Below the pieces are notes generated by a model. It was given only the letters and a program-made list of their open reading frames with translations, had not been told where the DNA came from and did no database searches. Of a DNA stretch of 30,868 bases, positions 6,980 through 15,117 are shown piece by piece (the first letter of the stretch is position 1; every line of letters starts with the position of its first letter). A program made the position numbers and the translations under genes. This DNA comes from Roseovarius sp. UBA6217. GTDB taxonomy: Bacteria > Pseudomonadota > Alphaproteobacteria > Rhodobacterales > Rhodobacteraceae. The DNA is taken from the NCBI GenBank assembly GCA_002421985.1, contig DISF01000071.1, positions 3,978-34,845 on the forward strand. Reading direction: 5' to 3'.

Positions 6980-7194
6980 GCGGCGCGGAAATGCACCAAT
7001 CCTGTGCAAAACCTTGCGGTTTTCGCTTGTCAGGCCGCTTTGGGCGTGATTAGACGGGGCATCGCTCAGGCGGACGCCCTTCAGGGTGTCGCGGGCGGTA
7101 TCAAGCCAAGACATGTCCGATCCGGGAGCATGAGGCGCATGGGGCGCCGGGCGGATCAAGCGGCACTCAGACCACAAGGCCGGACTGCAAACAC
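6980..7194. other. Intergenic region prmC to DUF4167 gene, with a possible leftward gene remnant
   Basis: These 215 bases hold no clear gene. On the minus strand an ATG at 7112-7114 opens a frame whose first part (MSWLDTARDTLKGVRLSDA) looks protein-like, but the frame then runs into antisense of prmC. It could be a decayed short gene or chance. The upstream region of the DUF4167 gene must hold its promoter, but I cannot place it. Confidence 0.3.
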
Positions 7195-7848
7195 ATGAGA
7201 CCATCCAAGTCACGTTCGCGGAACAAATCGAACCGCAACCGATCCGTCGGCAATGTCGTCAACCGCGTGTTCGACAGCTCCGGCCCCGAGGGCAAGGTGC
7301 GCGGCACGCCGCAGCAGATCATCGACAAGTATACCCAGCTTGCCCGCGATGCGCAGCTTGGCAATGACCGGGTTGCGTTCGAGAATTTCCAGCAGCATGC
7401 CGAGCATTACCAGAGGATGCTCAACGAGGCGCAGCGCGAGCAGGACGCGCGGCGCGAGGATCACGAGCGCCAGAATCGCGACCGCCAGACCGATCGTGAT
7501 CGTGATCGCGGCCCGCGCGAGGGCGGCCCCTTGCAGGGCGAAGATCAACTCGCCGACCCGGCGCGCAGCGCGCAGCCCGATATCATCGAGCCTGCCGATA
7601 GCTTTGACAGCGGTCTGGTGGAGACGCCCGAGACGCGGGCCGAGAGCCGGGTTGAACCTCGCGGCGAAGATCAAGGCGATAGCAAGGGCGAGGAGACCCC
7701 CCCGCGCAAGCCCGCCCGCAAGCCGCGCACCCGCAAACCGGCGAAACCCGCAGGCGAGAGCGGCGAGAGCGGCCAGGGCGCGCAAAACGATGCGCTCGGC
7801 GATGGCGGCCCCGACCTTTCTGCCGGGCCATCGAAGGCCGCGGAATAG
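7195..7848 (+). CDS. DUF4167 domain protein
   Basis: A 217-residue protein. The first 90 residues are the DUF4167 domain typical of alphaproteobacteria: a basic, Arg/Ser/Asn-rich start (MRPSKSRSRNKSNRNRS), then NVVNRVFDSSGPEGKVRGTP, QQIIDKYTQLARDAQL and ENFQQHAEHYQRML. Next comes a highly charged segment with repeated Asp-Arg (about 90-105), an acidic middle, and a Lys/Arg/Pro-rich patch at about 174-188 (RKPARKPRTRKPAKP). The composition suggests nucleic-acid binding, perhaps RNA, and disorder in the last two thirds; this is inference, since the family's role is not established. It lies downstream of prfA-prmC, a common arrangement in the group. Confidence 0.9.
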   Translation: MRPSKSRSRNKSNRNRSVGNVVNRVFDSSGPEGKVRGTPQQIIDKYTQLARDAQLGNDRVAFENFQQHAEHYQRMLNEAQREQDARREDHERQNRDRQTDRDRDRGPREGGPLQGEDQLADPARSAQPDIIEPADSFDSGLVETPETRAESRVEPRGEDQGDSKGEETPPRKPARKPRTRKPAKPAGESGESGQGAQNDALGDGGPDLSAGPSKAAE

Positions 7849-7875
7849 GCGCGCGTGGGCCAGTCTGCGCCTGTG

Positions 7876-8631
7876 ATGACCGATCCGGCCCGCCCCGAGA
7901 CCCCGCAGCCCGCCTTTGTGCTGGTGCGCCCGCAGATGGGCGAGAATATCGGTGCGGCGGCGCGGGCGATGTGGAATTTCGGGCTTGACGGGATGCGCCT
8001 TGTCGCCCCCCGCGATGGCTGGCCCAACCCGGCGGCGGTCGCGATGGCGAGCGGCGCGGGGCGGATCCTCGACCGGGCGGGCCTGTTCGCGGATGTCGCG
8101 GGCGCGGTGGGCGATTGCTCTTACGTGATGGCCACCACGGCGCGGGTGCGGGGCCTGACCAAGCCGGTGCTTAGCCCCGAGCGCGCCATGCAGGAGGCCG
8201 CGCGCCGCGCCGCCATTGGCGAGCGCGTGGCGATGCTGTTCGGCCCCGAGCGGGCGGGGCTGGAAAACGAGGATGTGGCGCGCGCCAATGCCCTTGTCAG
8301 CGTGCCGGTGAACCCCGAATTTCCCAGCCTCAACCTTGCGCAATGCGTGCTGCTTTGCGCCTATGAATGGCGCCGTGCCACGGCGCAGGTGCTGCCCGAG
8401 CGGGTGGACATGGCCGGGGCGGTCTGGGCCGAGCGCCACGAGATCGAGCGGCTTGCCGATCACTACGAGGCGCGGCTGGAGGCGGCGGGGTTTTTCTTTC
8501 CCGAGCACAAGGCGGCGCGGATGCGGCTCAACCTGCGCAACCTGTGGAGCCGGATGCCGCTCACGGCTGCGGATGTGCGGATGTTGCACGGCGTGATGCG
8601 GCAGATGGTCCGCTGGGCGGGGCGCGGTTGA
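7876..8631 (+). CDS. trmJ: tRNA/rRNA methyltransferase of the TrmJ (SPOUT) family
   Basis: The 251-residue protein has the SPOUT N-terminal mark FVLVRPQMGENIGAAARAMWN, with the Asn of ENIG, and in the knot region MLFGPERAGLENED and VPVNPEFPSLNLAQCV. In bacteria TrmJ methylates the ribose of nucleotide 32 in several tRNAs, using S-adenosylmethionine. I chose the ATG at 7876 (MTDPARPETPQPAF); an in-frame GTG at 7855 would add seven residues. No strong ribosome binding site distinguishes them. The exact substrate is inferred from family membership. Confidence 0.88.
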   Translation: MTDPARPETPQPAFVLVRPQMGENIGAAARAMWNFGLDGMRLVAPRDGWPNPAAVAMASGAGRILDRAGLFADVAGAVGDCSYVMATTARVRGLTKPVLSPERAMQEAARRAAIGERVAMLFGPERAGLENEDVARANALVSVPVNPEFPSLNLAQCVLLCAYEWRRATAQVLPERVDMAGAVWAERHEIERLADHYEARLEAAGFFFPEHKAARMRLNLRNLWSRMPLTAADVRMLHGVMRQMVRWAGRG

Positions 8632-8686
8632 AGGCGCGCGCGGCGCGGCCTACTTTGTGCCGCGGCACGATATCGAGGGGCGGGGC

Positions 8687-9832
8687 ATGACCGGAAAACA
8701 CAGCATTTTCGAGGAAGTGGGCGAGGCGCGGCCCAAGGCTGTGCCGCAGGGCGGGGGCATCGACGCGGGCCGCCGGGGCGCGCGGCGGGGCATTCGCATC
8801 TGGCTGATGCTACTGTTCGCGCTGGTGGTGGGGATGATCGCGGTGGGCGGACTCACGCGGCTTACCGATAGCGGGTTGTCGATCACCGAGTGGAAGCCGG
8901 TGACCGGCGCGCTGCCGCCGATGTCAGAGGCGGTCTGGCAAGAGGAATTCGACAAGTATCGCGCCATTCCGCAATATGAATTGCTCAACAAGGGCATGAG
9001 CCTCGCCGAGTTCAAGGCGATCTACTGGTGGGAATGGGGCCACCGGCAGTTGGGCCGCGTGATCGGCCTTGTCTGGGCGCTGGGTTTCTTTGGCTTCCTG
9101 CTGGCGCGGCAGATCCCGAGGGGCTGGGCCGGGCGGCTTTTGGGCCTTGGCGCATTGGGCGGCGCGCAAGGCGCGATCGGCTGGTGGATGGTGTCCTCGG
9201 GGCTGGGCGAGGGGATGGTTGCGGTGGCCTCTTACCGGCTCGCGGTGCATCTGGGGCTGGCCTTTGTCATCCTCGGGCTGATCGCGTGGTATGTGATGGC
9301 GCTGGGGCGCGAGGAGCGGGAATTGATGCAGGCGCGCCGCGCGCGCGAGACCAGGCTTTTGGGCCTGTCGACGGGCCTCATGCATTTCGCCTTTCTGCAA
9401 ATACTCCTCGGCGCGCTGGTGGCCGGCATCGACGCGGGCCGCAGCTATACCGACTGGCCGCTGATGGCCGGGGGTATCGTGCCGCCCGACATGATGGCGC
9501 TGTCGCCGTGGTGGCGGAACCTGTTCGAGAATCCCGGCACGGTGCAGTTCATCCACCGGCTGAGCGGCTATCTGCTTTTGGCCTTTGCTGTGGCGGTCTG
9601 GCTGCGCGGGCGGCGTTCGGCGCATGTGGTGACACGCGGCGCGTTCAACGCCGTGCTTGCCGTGCTTCTGGTGCAGGTGGCGCTGGGGATCATGACGGTG
9701 CTTTACGTGGCACCGTGGCATTTGGCGATTGCGCATCAATTCGTGGCGGTGGTCCTGTGGGTGGCGATCCTTCGGGCGCGGTTCCTGAGCCATTATCCGC
9801 GCGCCACATCCATTCGGGGAGGGCTGGCATGA
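8687..9832 (+). CDS. ctaA: Heme A synthase
   Basis: CtaA oxidises heme O to heme A in the inner membrane, for cytochrome c oxidase of the aa3 type. The 381-residue protein has about eight hydrophobic helices. Marks are GGLTRLTDSGLSITEWKP, IYWWEWGHRQLGR with a heme-ligand His, the second-half GALVAGIDAGRSYTDWPLM, FIHRLSGYLL, and HLAIAHQF near the end. These fit the alphaproteobacterial type 2 CtaA. I chose the ATG at 8687, with GAGGGG upstream; the frame opens earlier at a GTG (8657). The M32 peptidase gene overlaps its stop by ATGA. No other cox genes are in the window. Confidence 0.95.
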   Translation: MTGKHSIFEEVGEARPKAVPQGGGIDAGRRGARRGIRIWLMLLFALVVGMIAVGGLTRLTDSGLSITEWKPVTGALPPMSEAVWQEEFDKYRAIPQYELLNKGMSLAEFKAIYWWEWGHRQLGRVIGLVWALGFFGFLLARQIPRGWAGRLLGLGALGGAQGAIGWWMVSSGLGEGMVAVASYRLAVHLGLAFVILGLIAWYVMALGREERELMQARRARETRLLGLSTGLMHFAFLQILLGALVAGIDAGRSYTDWPLMAGGIVPPDMMALSPWWRNLFENPGTVQFIHRLSGYLLLAFAVAVWLRGRRSAHVVTRGAFNAVLAVLLVQVALGIMTVLYVAPWHLAIAHQFVAVVLWVAILRARFLSHYPRATSIRGGLA

Positions 9833-11295
9833 CCGCCTATGATGATCTGATGGCGCTGGAGCGCGAAAGCCAGGCGCTGGCGCAGGTGGCCGGGCGGCTG
9901 GGCTGGGACCAGGAAACCATGATGCCGCGCGGGGCCGCCGCTCAGCGCGCAGAGGAGGCGGGTGCGATGCAGGCGGTGCTGCACGCGCGGCGCGGGGACG
10001 CGCGGCGCGGCGATCTGCTGGCGCAGGCCGAGGCAGAGGTGACAGGCGAGGTGGCGCGCGCGCACCTGCGCCATATCCGCCGCGACTACGCGCGCGCGGT
10101 GCGGGTGCCGGGCGATCTCGCCGTGGCGTTGGCGCGGCTTACAAGCCGGGCGCAGGGGCAATGGGCCGAGGCGCGGGCGGGCGATGATTACGCGCGCTTT
10201 GCCCCGGTTCTGGCCGAGGTGCTTCGGCTAAAGCGCGAGGAGGCGGCGGCGCTGGCGCGGGGCGGCGATCTCTATGATGCGCTGATCGATGATTTCGAAC
10301 CGGAGATGACGGGCGCGCGGCTTGACGCGATGTTTGCCGAGATGCGGCCCCGGCTGGTGGATTTGCGCGCCCGCGCGCTTGATCGCGACTGGCCGGTGAT
10401 GGAGGCCGCGTTCGAGGAACAGGCGCAACTGCGACTCGCGCGCGAGGTGGCGCGGCGCTTTGGCTATGATTTCGCGCGCGGGCGGCTTGATCTGGCGGTG
10501 CATCCGTTCAGTTCCGGCTCGGGCGACGATGTGCGCATCACCACGCGGGTGGCGGAGCATGATCCGTTCAATTGTATCTATTCGACGATCCACGAGGTGG
10601 GCCATGCCTGCTATGAGCAGGGGATCGACGCCGATTACCGCCTGACGCCGCTGGGCCAGGGCGTGTCGATGGGCGTGCATGAAAGCCAGAGCCGCATTTA
10701 CGAGAATCAGTTGGGCCGCAGCCGGGCCTTTGCCGGCTGGCTCTTCGGGCGGATGCGCGAGGCGTTCGGCGATTTCGGGCTGGCCGATGAAGAGGTGTTC
10801 TATCGCGCCGTCAACCGGGTGCATCGCGGCTATATCCGCACCGAGGCCGATGAGGTGCAGTATAACCTGCATATCATGCTGCGGTTCGATCTGGAAAAGG
10901 CGCTCATTGCGGGCGATCTGGCGGTGGATGACCTTGAGGCCGCGTGGAATGACCGGTTCGAGGCCGATTTCGGCCATGCGGTCGATCGCGCGTCCAACGG
11001 GGTGTTGCAGGATGTGCATTGGTCGGTGGGGCTGTTTGGCTATTTCCCGACCTACAGCCTTGGCAACGTCTATGCCGGGTGCCTGTATCGCGCGATGCGC
11101 GCGGCGGTGCCCGACCTGGAGGCGGGGCTGGCCCGCGGCGAGCCGGGGGCGGCCACGGGCTGGCTGCGCGAACAGGTGCAGGTGCATGGCGGGCGGTTCG
11201 CGCCCGCCGAGCTGATCGCGCGCGCCTGCGGCGGGCAGACGCCCACGGCGGGGCCGCTGCTGGACTATCTCGAAGAGAAATTCGGCGCGATGTGA
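9829..11295 (+). CDS. Carboxypeptidase M32 (Taq carboxypeptidase family)
   Basis: A cytosolic metallopeptidase that removes C-terminal residues from peptides. The 488-residue protein fits the family in length. Motifs seen are HPF at 225-227, the zinc motif HEVGH at 255-259, HESQSR at 284-289 with the third zinc ligand, then IRTEADE and GYFPTYSLGN. The start overlaps the ctaA stop (ATGA), so the two are cotranscribed. Although the frame is open upstream as far as about 9028, that part is the shadow of ctaA. The physiological substrate is unknown. Confidence 0.95.
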   Translation: MTAYDDLMALERESQALAQVAGRLGWDQETMMPRGAAAQRAEEAGAMQAVLHARRGDARRGDLLAQAEAEVTGEVARAHLRHIRRDYARAVRVPGDLAVALARLTSRAQGQWAEARAGDDYARFAPVLAEVLRLKREEAAALARGGDLYDALIDDFEPEMTGARLDAMFAEMRPRLVDLRARALDRDWPVMEAAFEEQAQLRLAREVARRFGYDFARGRLDLAVHPFSSGSGDDVRITTRVAEHDPFNCIYSTIHEVGHACYEQGIDADYRLTPLGQGVSMGVHESQSRIYENQLGRSRAFAGWLFGRMREAFGDFGLADEEVFYRAVNRVHRGYIRTEADEVQYNLHIMLRFDLEKALIAGDLAVDDLEAAWNDRFEADFGHAVDRASNGVLQDVHWSVGLFGYFPTYSLGNVYAGCLYRAMRAAVPDLEAGLARGEPGAATGWLREQVQVHGGRFAPAELIARACGGQTPTAGPLLDYLEEKFGAM

Positions 11296-11314
11296 GGGCG
11301 GCCCCGGCCCGCCG

Positions 11315-12502
11315 CTACCCCCGCGCCGCGATGGCCTGCCCCGCCGCGTGGCCCGAGGACCATGCCCACTGGAAATTGTAGCCCCCCAGCCAGCCGGTCA
11401 CGTCCACCGCCTCGCCGATGGCATAAAGCCCCGGCAGGTGGCGCGATTCCATGGTGGCCGATGACAGCCCGCTGGTGGCGATGCCGCCCAGCATCACCTC
11501 GGCGGTGCGCCAGCCTTCGGAGCCGGTAGGGGTCAGGTGCCAGCCGCGCAGGGCAGCGGTGATCCCGGCCAGCCGCGCATCGGACTGATCGGCGAGCTTG
11601 CCCGAGAGCGCGAGCGCAGGGGTGAGGTGGGTCACCAGTCTGGCGGGCAGGTGCTGGCCCAGAACGGTGGTCAGGTTACGCTTGCCCTGGCTCTGGCGCT
11701 CGGCGCGCAAGGCTTCAAACAGCGCGCCGGAAGGATCAAGATCGAGCGTGATCGCCGCCCCCTCACGCCAGTAGGACGAGATTTGCAGGATCGCGGGCCC
11801 CGACAGGCCGCGATGGGTGAACAGCATTGCCTCCTCGAACGCCGCCCCGTTGCAGGACGCGCGCACCGGCAGCGCGGTGCCCGACAGGGCCGCAAAGGGC
11901 GCGTCGGAAAACGTCAGCGGCACCAGCGCGGGGCGCGTCTCGGTGAGGGCATGGCCAAAGCTGCGGGCGATGTCACAAGACAGCCCCGTGGCCCCCATCT
12001 TGGGGATCGACTTGCCGCCCGTGGCCAGCACGAGGTTGCGCGCCGTGACCGCCACCCGCGCGCCTTCACGCTCCAGCACGGCGCGAAAGCGGTGGCCATC
12101 ATGCGCCACCTCTACCACCTTTGTCGAGAGCCACAATTCGGCCCCCGCGCGGGCGATCCCGGCGCGCAACATGTCCACGATCTGGCCCGCGCGCCCGTCG
12201 CAGAAAAGCTGTCCCCGCGTTTTTTCGTGCCAGGTGATGCCGTGGCGCGACACAAGCTCGATGAAATCCCACTGGCTATAGCGCGCCAGCGCGGATTTGC
12301 AGAAATGCGGGTTTTCCGACAGGAAATTTTCCGGTCCCGTATGCAGATTGGTGAAATTGCAGCGCCCGCCGCCGGAGATGCGGATCTTCTCGCCCGGCGC
12401 GCGGGCGTGATCCACCACCAGCGTGCGCCCGCCCGTATGGGCGGCGCACATCATCCCCGCCGCCCCCGCGCCAAGGATGAGCGTGTCCAAAGCCTGTGTC
12501 AT
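11315..12502 (-). CDS. NAD(P)/FAD-dependent oxidoreductase, HI0933/YhiN family
   Basis: A 395-residue flavoprotein. The N-terminal FAD site is GAGAAG at 11-16, then RISGGGRCNFTN, typical of the HI0933 family. Later marks are VLATGGKS, FTHRGLSGPAIL, GGIATSGLSSATMESR and the C-terminal GLYAIGEAVDVTGWLGGYNFQWAWSSG (given in part). The physiological reaction of this family is not settled. I start it at the ATG at 12500-12502; the longer open frame to 12607 has no family-like sequence. It faces the peptidase gene with only 19 bases between the stops and is divergent from ftsW. Confidence 0.92.
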   Translation of the reverse strand: MTQALDTLILGAGAAGMMCAAHTGGRTLVVDHARAPGEKIRISGGGRCNFTNLHTGPENFLSENPHFCKSALARYSQWDFIELVSRHGITWHEKTRGQLFCDGRAGQIVDMLRAGIARAGAELWLSTKVVEVAHDGHRFRAVLEREGARVAVTARNLVLATGGKSIPKMGATGLSCDIARSFGHALTETRPALVPLTFSDAPFAALSGTALPVRASCNGAAFEEAMLFTHRGLSGPAILQISSYWREGAAITLDLDPSGALFEALRAERQSQGKRNLTTVLGQHLPARLVTHLTPALALSGKLADQSDARLAGITAALRGWHLTPTGSEGWRTAEVMLGGIATSGLSSATMESRHLPGLYAIGEAVDVTGWLGGYNFQWAWSSGHAAGQAIAARG

Positions 12503-12627
12503 GGCCCGCCTGAGACGCGAAATCCCGCGCAAAGGCAAGGGGGATATCTCTGGTCTTGGGGCGCGTTTGCGGGTAGAGTCGCACCCAGACCCCGCAAAGG
12601 GGCGCATGATATCGAGGCGGCAGGCAG

Positions 12628-13791
12628 ATGACGGAAATGGTCTATGGGGCTGTGCCCCTGCGGGACGCAGAGCCCGTTCTTCCCAGATGGTGGCGCACGA
12701 TCGACCGATGGTCGTTCTTTTCGGTGCTGATGCTGTTTGCCATTGGTATTCTGCTGGGCCTTGCGGCCTCGGTGCCGCTGGCGGAAAAGAACGGGTTTGC
12801 GCCCTTTCATTACGTGCAGCGGCAGATGGTGTTCGGCGCGCTGGCGCTGCTCGCGATGGCCACGGTGTCGATGCTGCGCCCCGAGACGGTGCGGCGGCTG
12901 GCGGTGCTGGGCTTTCTTGCGGCGCTTGTGGCGGTGATGCTGCTGCCGGTCTTCGGCACCGATTTCGGCAAGGGCGCGGTGCGCTGGTATAGCCTTGGCT
13001 TTGCCAGCGTGCAGCCGTCGGAATTTCTCAAGCCCGCCTTTGTCGTGGTGGCGGCGTGGTTGATGGCGGCAAGCCAGGAGATCGGCGGGCCGCCGGGGCG
13101 GCTCTGGTCTTTCTGGCTGATGGTGGTGATCCTCGGATTTCTGGCGATGCAGCCCGATTTCGGGCAGGCGGCGCTGGTGCTTTTCGGCTGGGGCGTGGTG
13201 TGGTTCGTGAGCGGCGCGCCGGTGCTGCTCTTGGTGGGGATGGCGGGCGCGGTGGTGATCGTGGGCAGCGTGGCCTATGCCCATTCCGAGCACTTCGCGC
13301 GCCGCATCGACGGGTTTCTCAGCCCCGAGCTTGACCCCACCACGCAGCTTGGCTTTGCCACCAACGCGATCCGCGAGGGCGGATTCTTTGGCGTGGGCGT
13401 CGGCGAGGGGCAGGTGAAATGGTCGCTGCCCGACGCGCATACCGATTTCATCATCGCGGTGGCGGCAGAGGAATACGGGCTGGTCCTGGTGCTGGCGGTG
13501 ATCGCGCTTTATGCCATGATCGTCGTGCGCTCGCTCGTGCGGCTCATTCGCGAGCGCGATCCGTTCATCCGGCTGGCGGGCACCGGGCTGGTGGCGATGC
13601 TGGGCGCGCAGGCGATGATAAACATGGGCGTGGCGGTGCGGCTGTTGCCCGCCAAGGGCATGACGCTGCCTTTCGTGAGCTATGGCGGCTCGTCTGTCGT
13701 GGCGGCGGGGATCGCGGTGGGAATGCTGCTGGCGCTCACCCGGACGCGGCCACAGGGGCAGATCGGCGATATTCTGCGGGGGCGGCGATGA
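12628..13791 (+). CDS. ftsW: Septal peptidoglycan glycosyltransferase FtsW (SEDS family)
   Basis: FtsW polymerises lipid II at the division septum together with a class B penicillin-binding protein. The 387-residue protein has about ten hydrophobic segments. SEDS marks are GAVRWYSLGFASVQPSEFLKPA (part), MQPDFGQAALV, FFGVGVGEGQVKWSLPDAHTDFI (part) and, near the C-terminus, GMTLPFVSYGGSS. The ATG at 12628 follows a purine-rich stretch. It is the first gene of the wall cluster here, and its TGA overlaps murG by ATGA. Typical upstream partners (murD, mraY, ftsI) are not adjacent; instead a leftward flavoprotein gene sits there. Confidence 0.96.
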   Translation: MTEMVYGAVPLRDAEPVLPRWWRTIDRWSFFSVLMLFAIGILLGLAASVPLAEKNGFAPFHYVQRQMVFGALALLAMATVSMLRPETVRRLAVLGFLAALVAVMLLPVFGTDFGKGAVRWYSLGFASVQPSEFLKPAFVVVAAWLMAASQEIGGPPGRLWSFWLMVVILGFLAMQPDFGQAALVLFGWGVVWFVSGAPVLLLVGMAGAVVIVGSVAYAHSEHFARRIDGFLSPELDPTTQLGFATNAIREGGFFGVGVGEGQVKWSLPDAHTDFIIAVAAEEYGLVLVLAVIALYAMIVVRSLVRLIRERDPFIRLAGTGLVAMLGAQAMINMGVAVRLLPAKGMTLPFVSYGGSSVVAAGIAVGMLLALTRTRPQGQIGDILRGRR

Positions 13792-14900
13792 GCGGGGGCA
13801 AACCTCTTGTGGTCATTGCCGCCGGTGGCACCGGCGGGCACATGTTCCCGGCGCAGGCGCTGGCCGAGACGATGCTGCGCCGGGGCTGGCGCGTGCGGCT
13901 TTCGACGGATGCGCGCGGTGCCCGTTTCGTCGGCGGATTCCCGCATTCGGTGGAGATCGAGCAGGTGGCAAGCGCCACCTTCGCGCGCGGCGGCCTGCTG
14001 AACAAGCTGCTGGCACCGCTGCATATCGCGGGCGGCGTGCTGGGCGCGACGCTGCGGATGCTGCGCGACAAGCCGGATGTGGTGGTGGGTTTTGGCGGCT
14101 ATCCGACGATTCCGGCACTGGCGGCGGCGTGGATATTGCGCCGCCCGCGCATGGTGCACGAGCAAAACGGCGTGCTGGGCCGGGTGAACGCGGTGTTCGC
14201 GCGCCGCGTCGATCTGGTGGCCTGCGGCACATGGCCCACCACCTTGCCCGAGGGCACGCGGGCCGAGCATGTCGGCAACCCGGTGCGCGCGGCGGTGCTG
14301 GAGCGCGCGGGCGCGCCCTATATCGCGCCGGGCGATTACCCGATGTCGGTGCTGGTGATCGGCGGAAGCCAGGGCGCGCGCATCCTCAGCGACGTGGTGC
14401 CCGATGCCATCGCGGCGCTGCCCGACGCGATCCTGCGCAATGTCCGCGTGAGCCATCAGGCCCGCGAGGAGGATATTACCCGCGTGGCGCAGGCCTATGC
14501 GGGCGCGGGAATAGACGCGGATGTGCAGCCCTTCTTCCGCGACGTGCCGCGCCGGATGAGCGAGGCGCAGCTTGTCATCAGCCGCGCGGGCGCGTCGAGC
14601 ATTGCCGATATTTCCGTCATCGGGCGGCCCGCGATCCTCATTCCCTATGCCGCCGCTAGCGCCGACCATCAGACCGCCAATGCGCGCGGTCTTGTCGAGG
14701 CAGGCGCAGCGATCCGCATTCCCGAAAGCAGGCTTGACGCGGGCAGTCTGAGCGCACAGATCGCCGCCGTGCTGGGCGATCCGCGGGGGGCTGCGCTGAT
14801 GGCGCAGGCCGCCTTGGGGCAGGGAATGCCGGACGCGGCGCAACGATTGGCCGACAGGGTCGAGGCGCTGGCAGGCAGGGGAAATTCAAATGACATCTGA
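13788..14900 (+). CDS. murG: UDP-GlcNAc:lipid I N-acetylglucosaminyltransferase
   Basis: MurG adds GlcNAc to lipid I to make lipid II at the inner face of the inner membrane. The 370-residue protein has the two-domain GT-B layout. The N-terminal loop is GGTGGH at 13-18, then VVGFGGYPTIPALAAAW and MVHEQNGVLGRVN. The C-terminal domain has VLVIGGSQGAR, SRAGASSIADI and PYAAASADHQTANA. The start overlaps the ftsW stop (ATGA) and the end overlaps the next small gene by 11 bases. Confidence 0.97.
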   Translation: MSGGKPLVVIAAGGTGGHMFPAQALAETMLRRGWRVRLSTDARGARFVGGFPHSVEIEQVASATFARGGLLNKLLAPLHIAGGVLGATLRMLRDKPDVVVGFGGYPTIPALAAAWILRRPRMVHEQNGVLGRVNAVFARRVDLVACGTWPTTLPEGTRAEHVGNPVRAAVLERAGAPYIAPGDYPMSVLVIGGSQGARILSDVVPDAIAALPDAILRNVRVSHQAREEDITRVAQAYAGAGIDADVQPFFRDVPRRMSEAQLVISRAGASSIADISVIGRPAILIPYAAASADHQTANARGLVEAGAAIRIPESRLDAGSLSAQIAAVLGDPRGAALMAQAALGQGMPDAAQRLADRVEALAGRGNSNDI

Positions 14901-15117
14901 TCAAGTTCCTTTCCTGATCGGCGTTGTGCTCTCACTGATGTTCATCATCTGGTCGTTTGTGGTGATCCGGGACATGGCGGCGCGGCGCGGACATTCGCCA
15001 TGGCCGTGGTGGATCATCGCGCTTTGCGGCTCGCCCTTCGGCGCCATGCTTTTGCTCTGGCTATTTTTCGATGTGACAGAAACCGATGAACTCGAAGACG
15101 AGGAAGAAACTCAATGA
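14890..15117 (+). CDS. Small membrane protein of unknown function between murG and murC
   Basis: A 75-residue protein with two hydrophobic segments: about residues 7-26 (PFLIGVVLSLMFIIWSFVVI) and 39-61 (PWPWWIIALCGSPFGAMLL, continuing LWLFF). A short basic linker (RDMAARRGHS) joins them, and the tail is strongly acidic (TETDELEDEEETQ). By the positive-inside rule the linker is cytoplasmic and both ends would be periplasmic. The start lies inside murG and the stop overlaps the murC ATG, so it is locked into the wall operon. I know no name or function for it. Confidence 0.85.
   Translation: MTSDQVPFLIGVVLSLMFIIWSFVVIRDMAARRGHSPWPWWIIALCGSPFGAMLLLWLFFDVTETDELEDEEETQ

Noticed and set aside
9028..9828. 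Upstream extension of the carboxypeptidase frame
   Set aside because: This part overlaps ctaA in another frame and is not peptidase-like; the ATG at 9829 with ATGA overlap is the natural start.
13680..14843. 387-codon minus-strand frame opposite murG
   Set aside because: It is antisense to murG, with no recognisable motif and no ribosome binding site.
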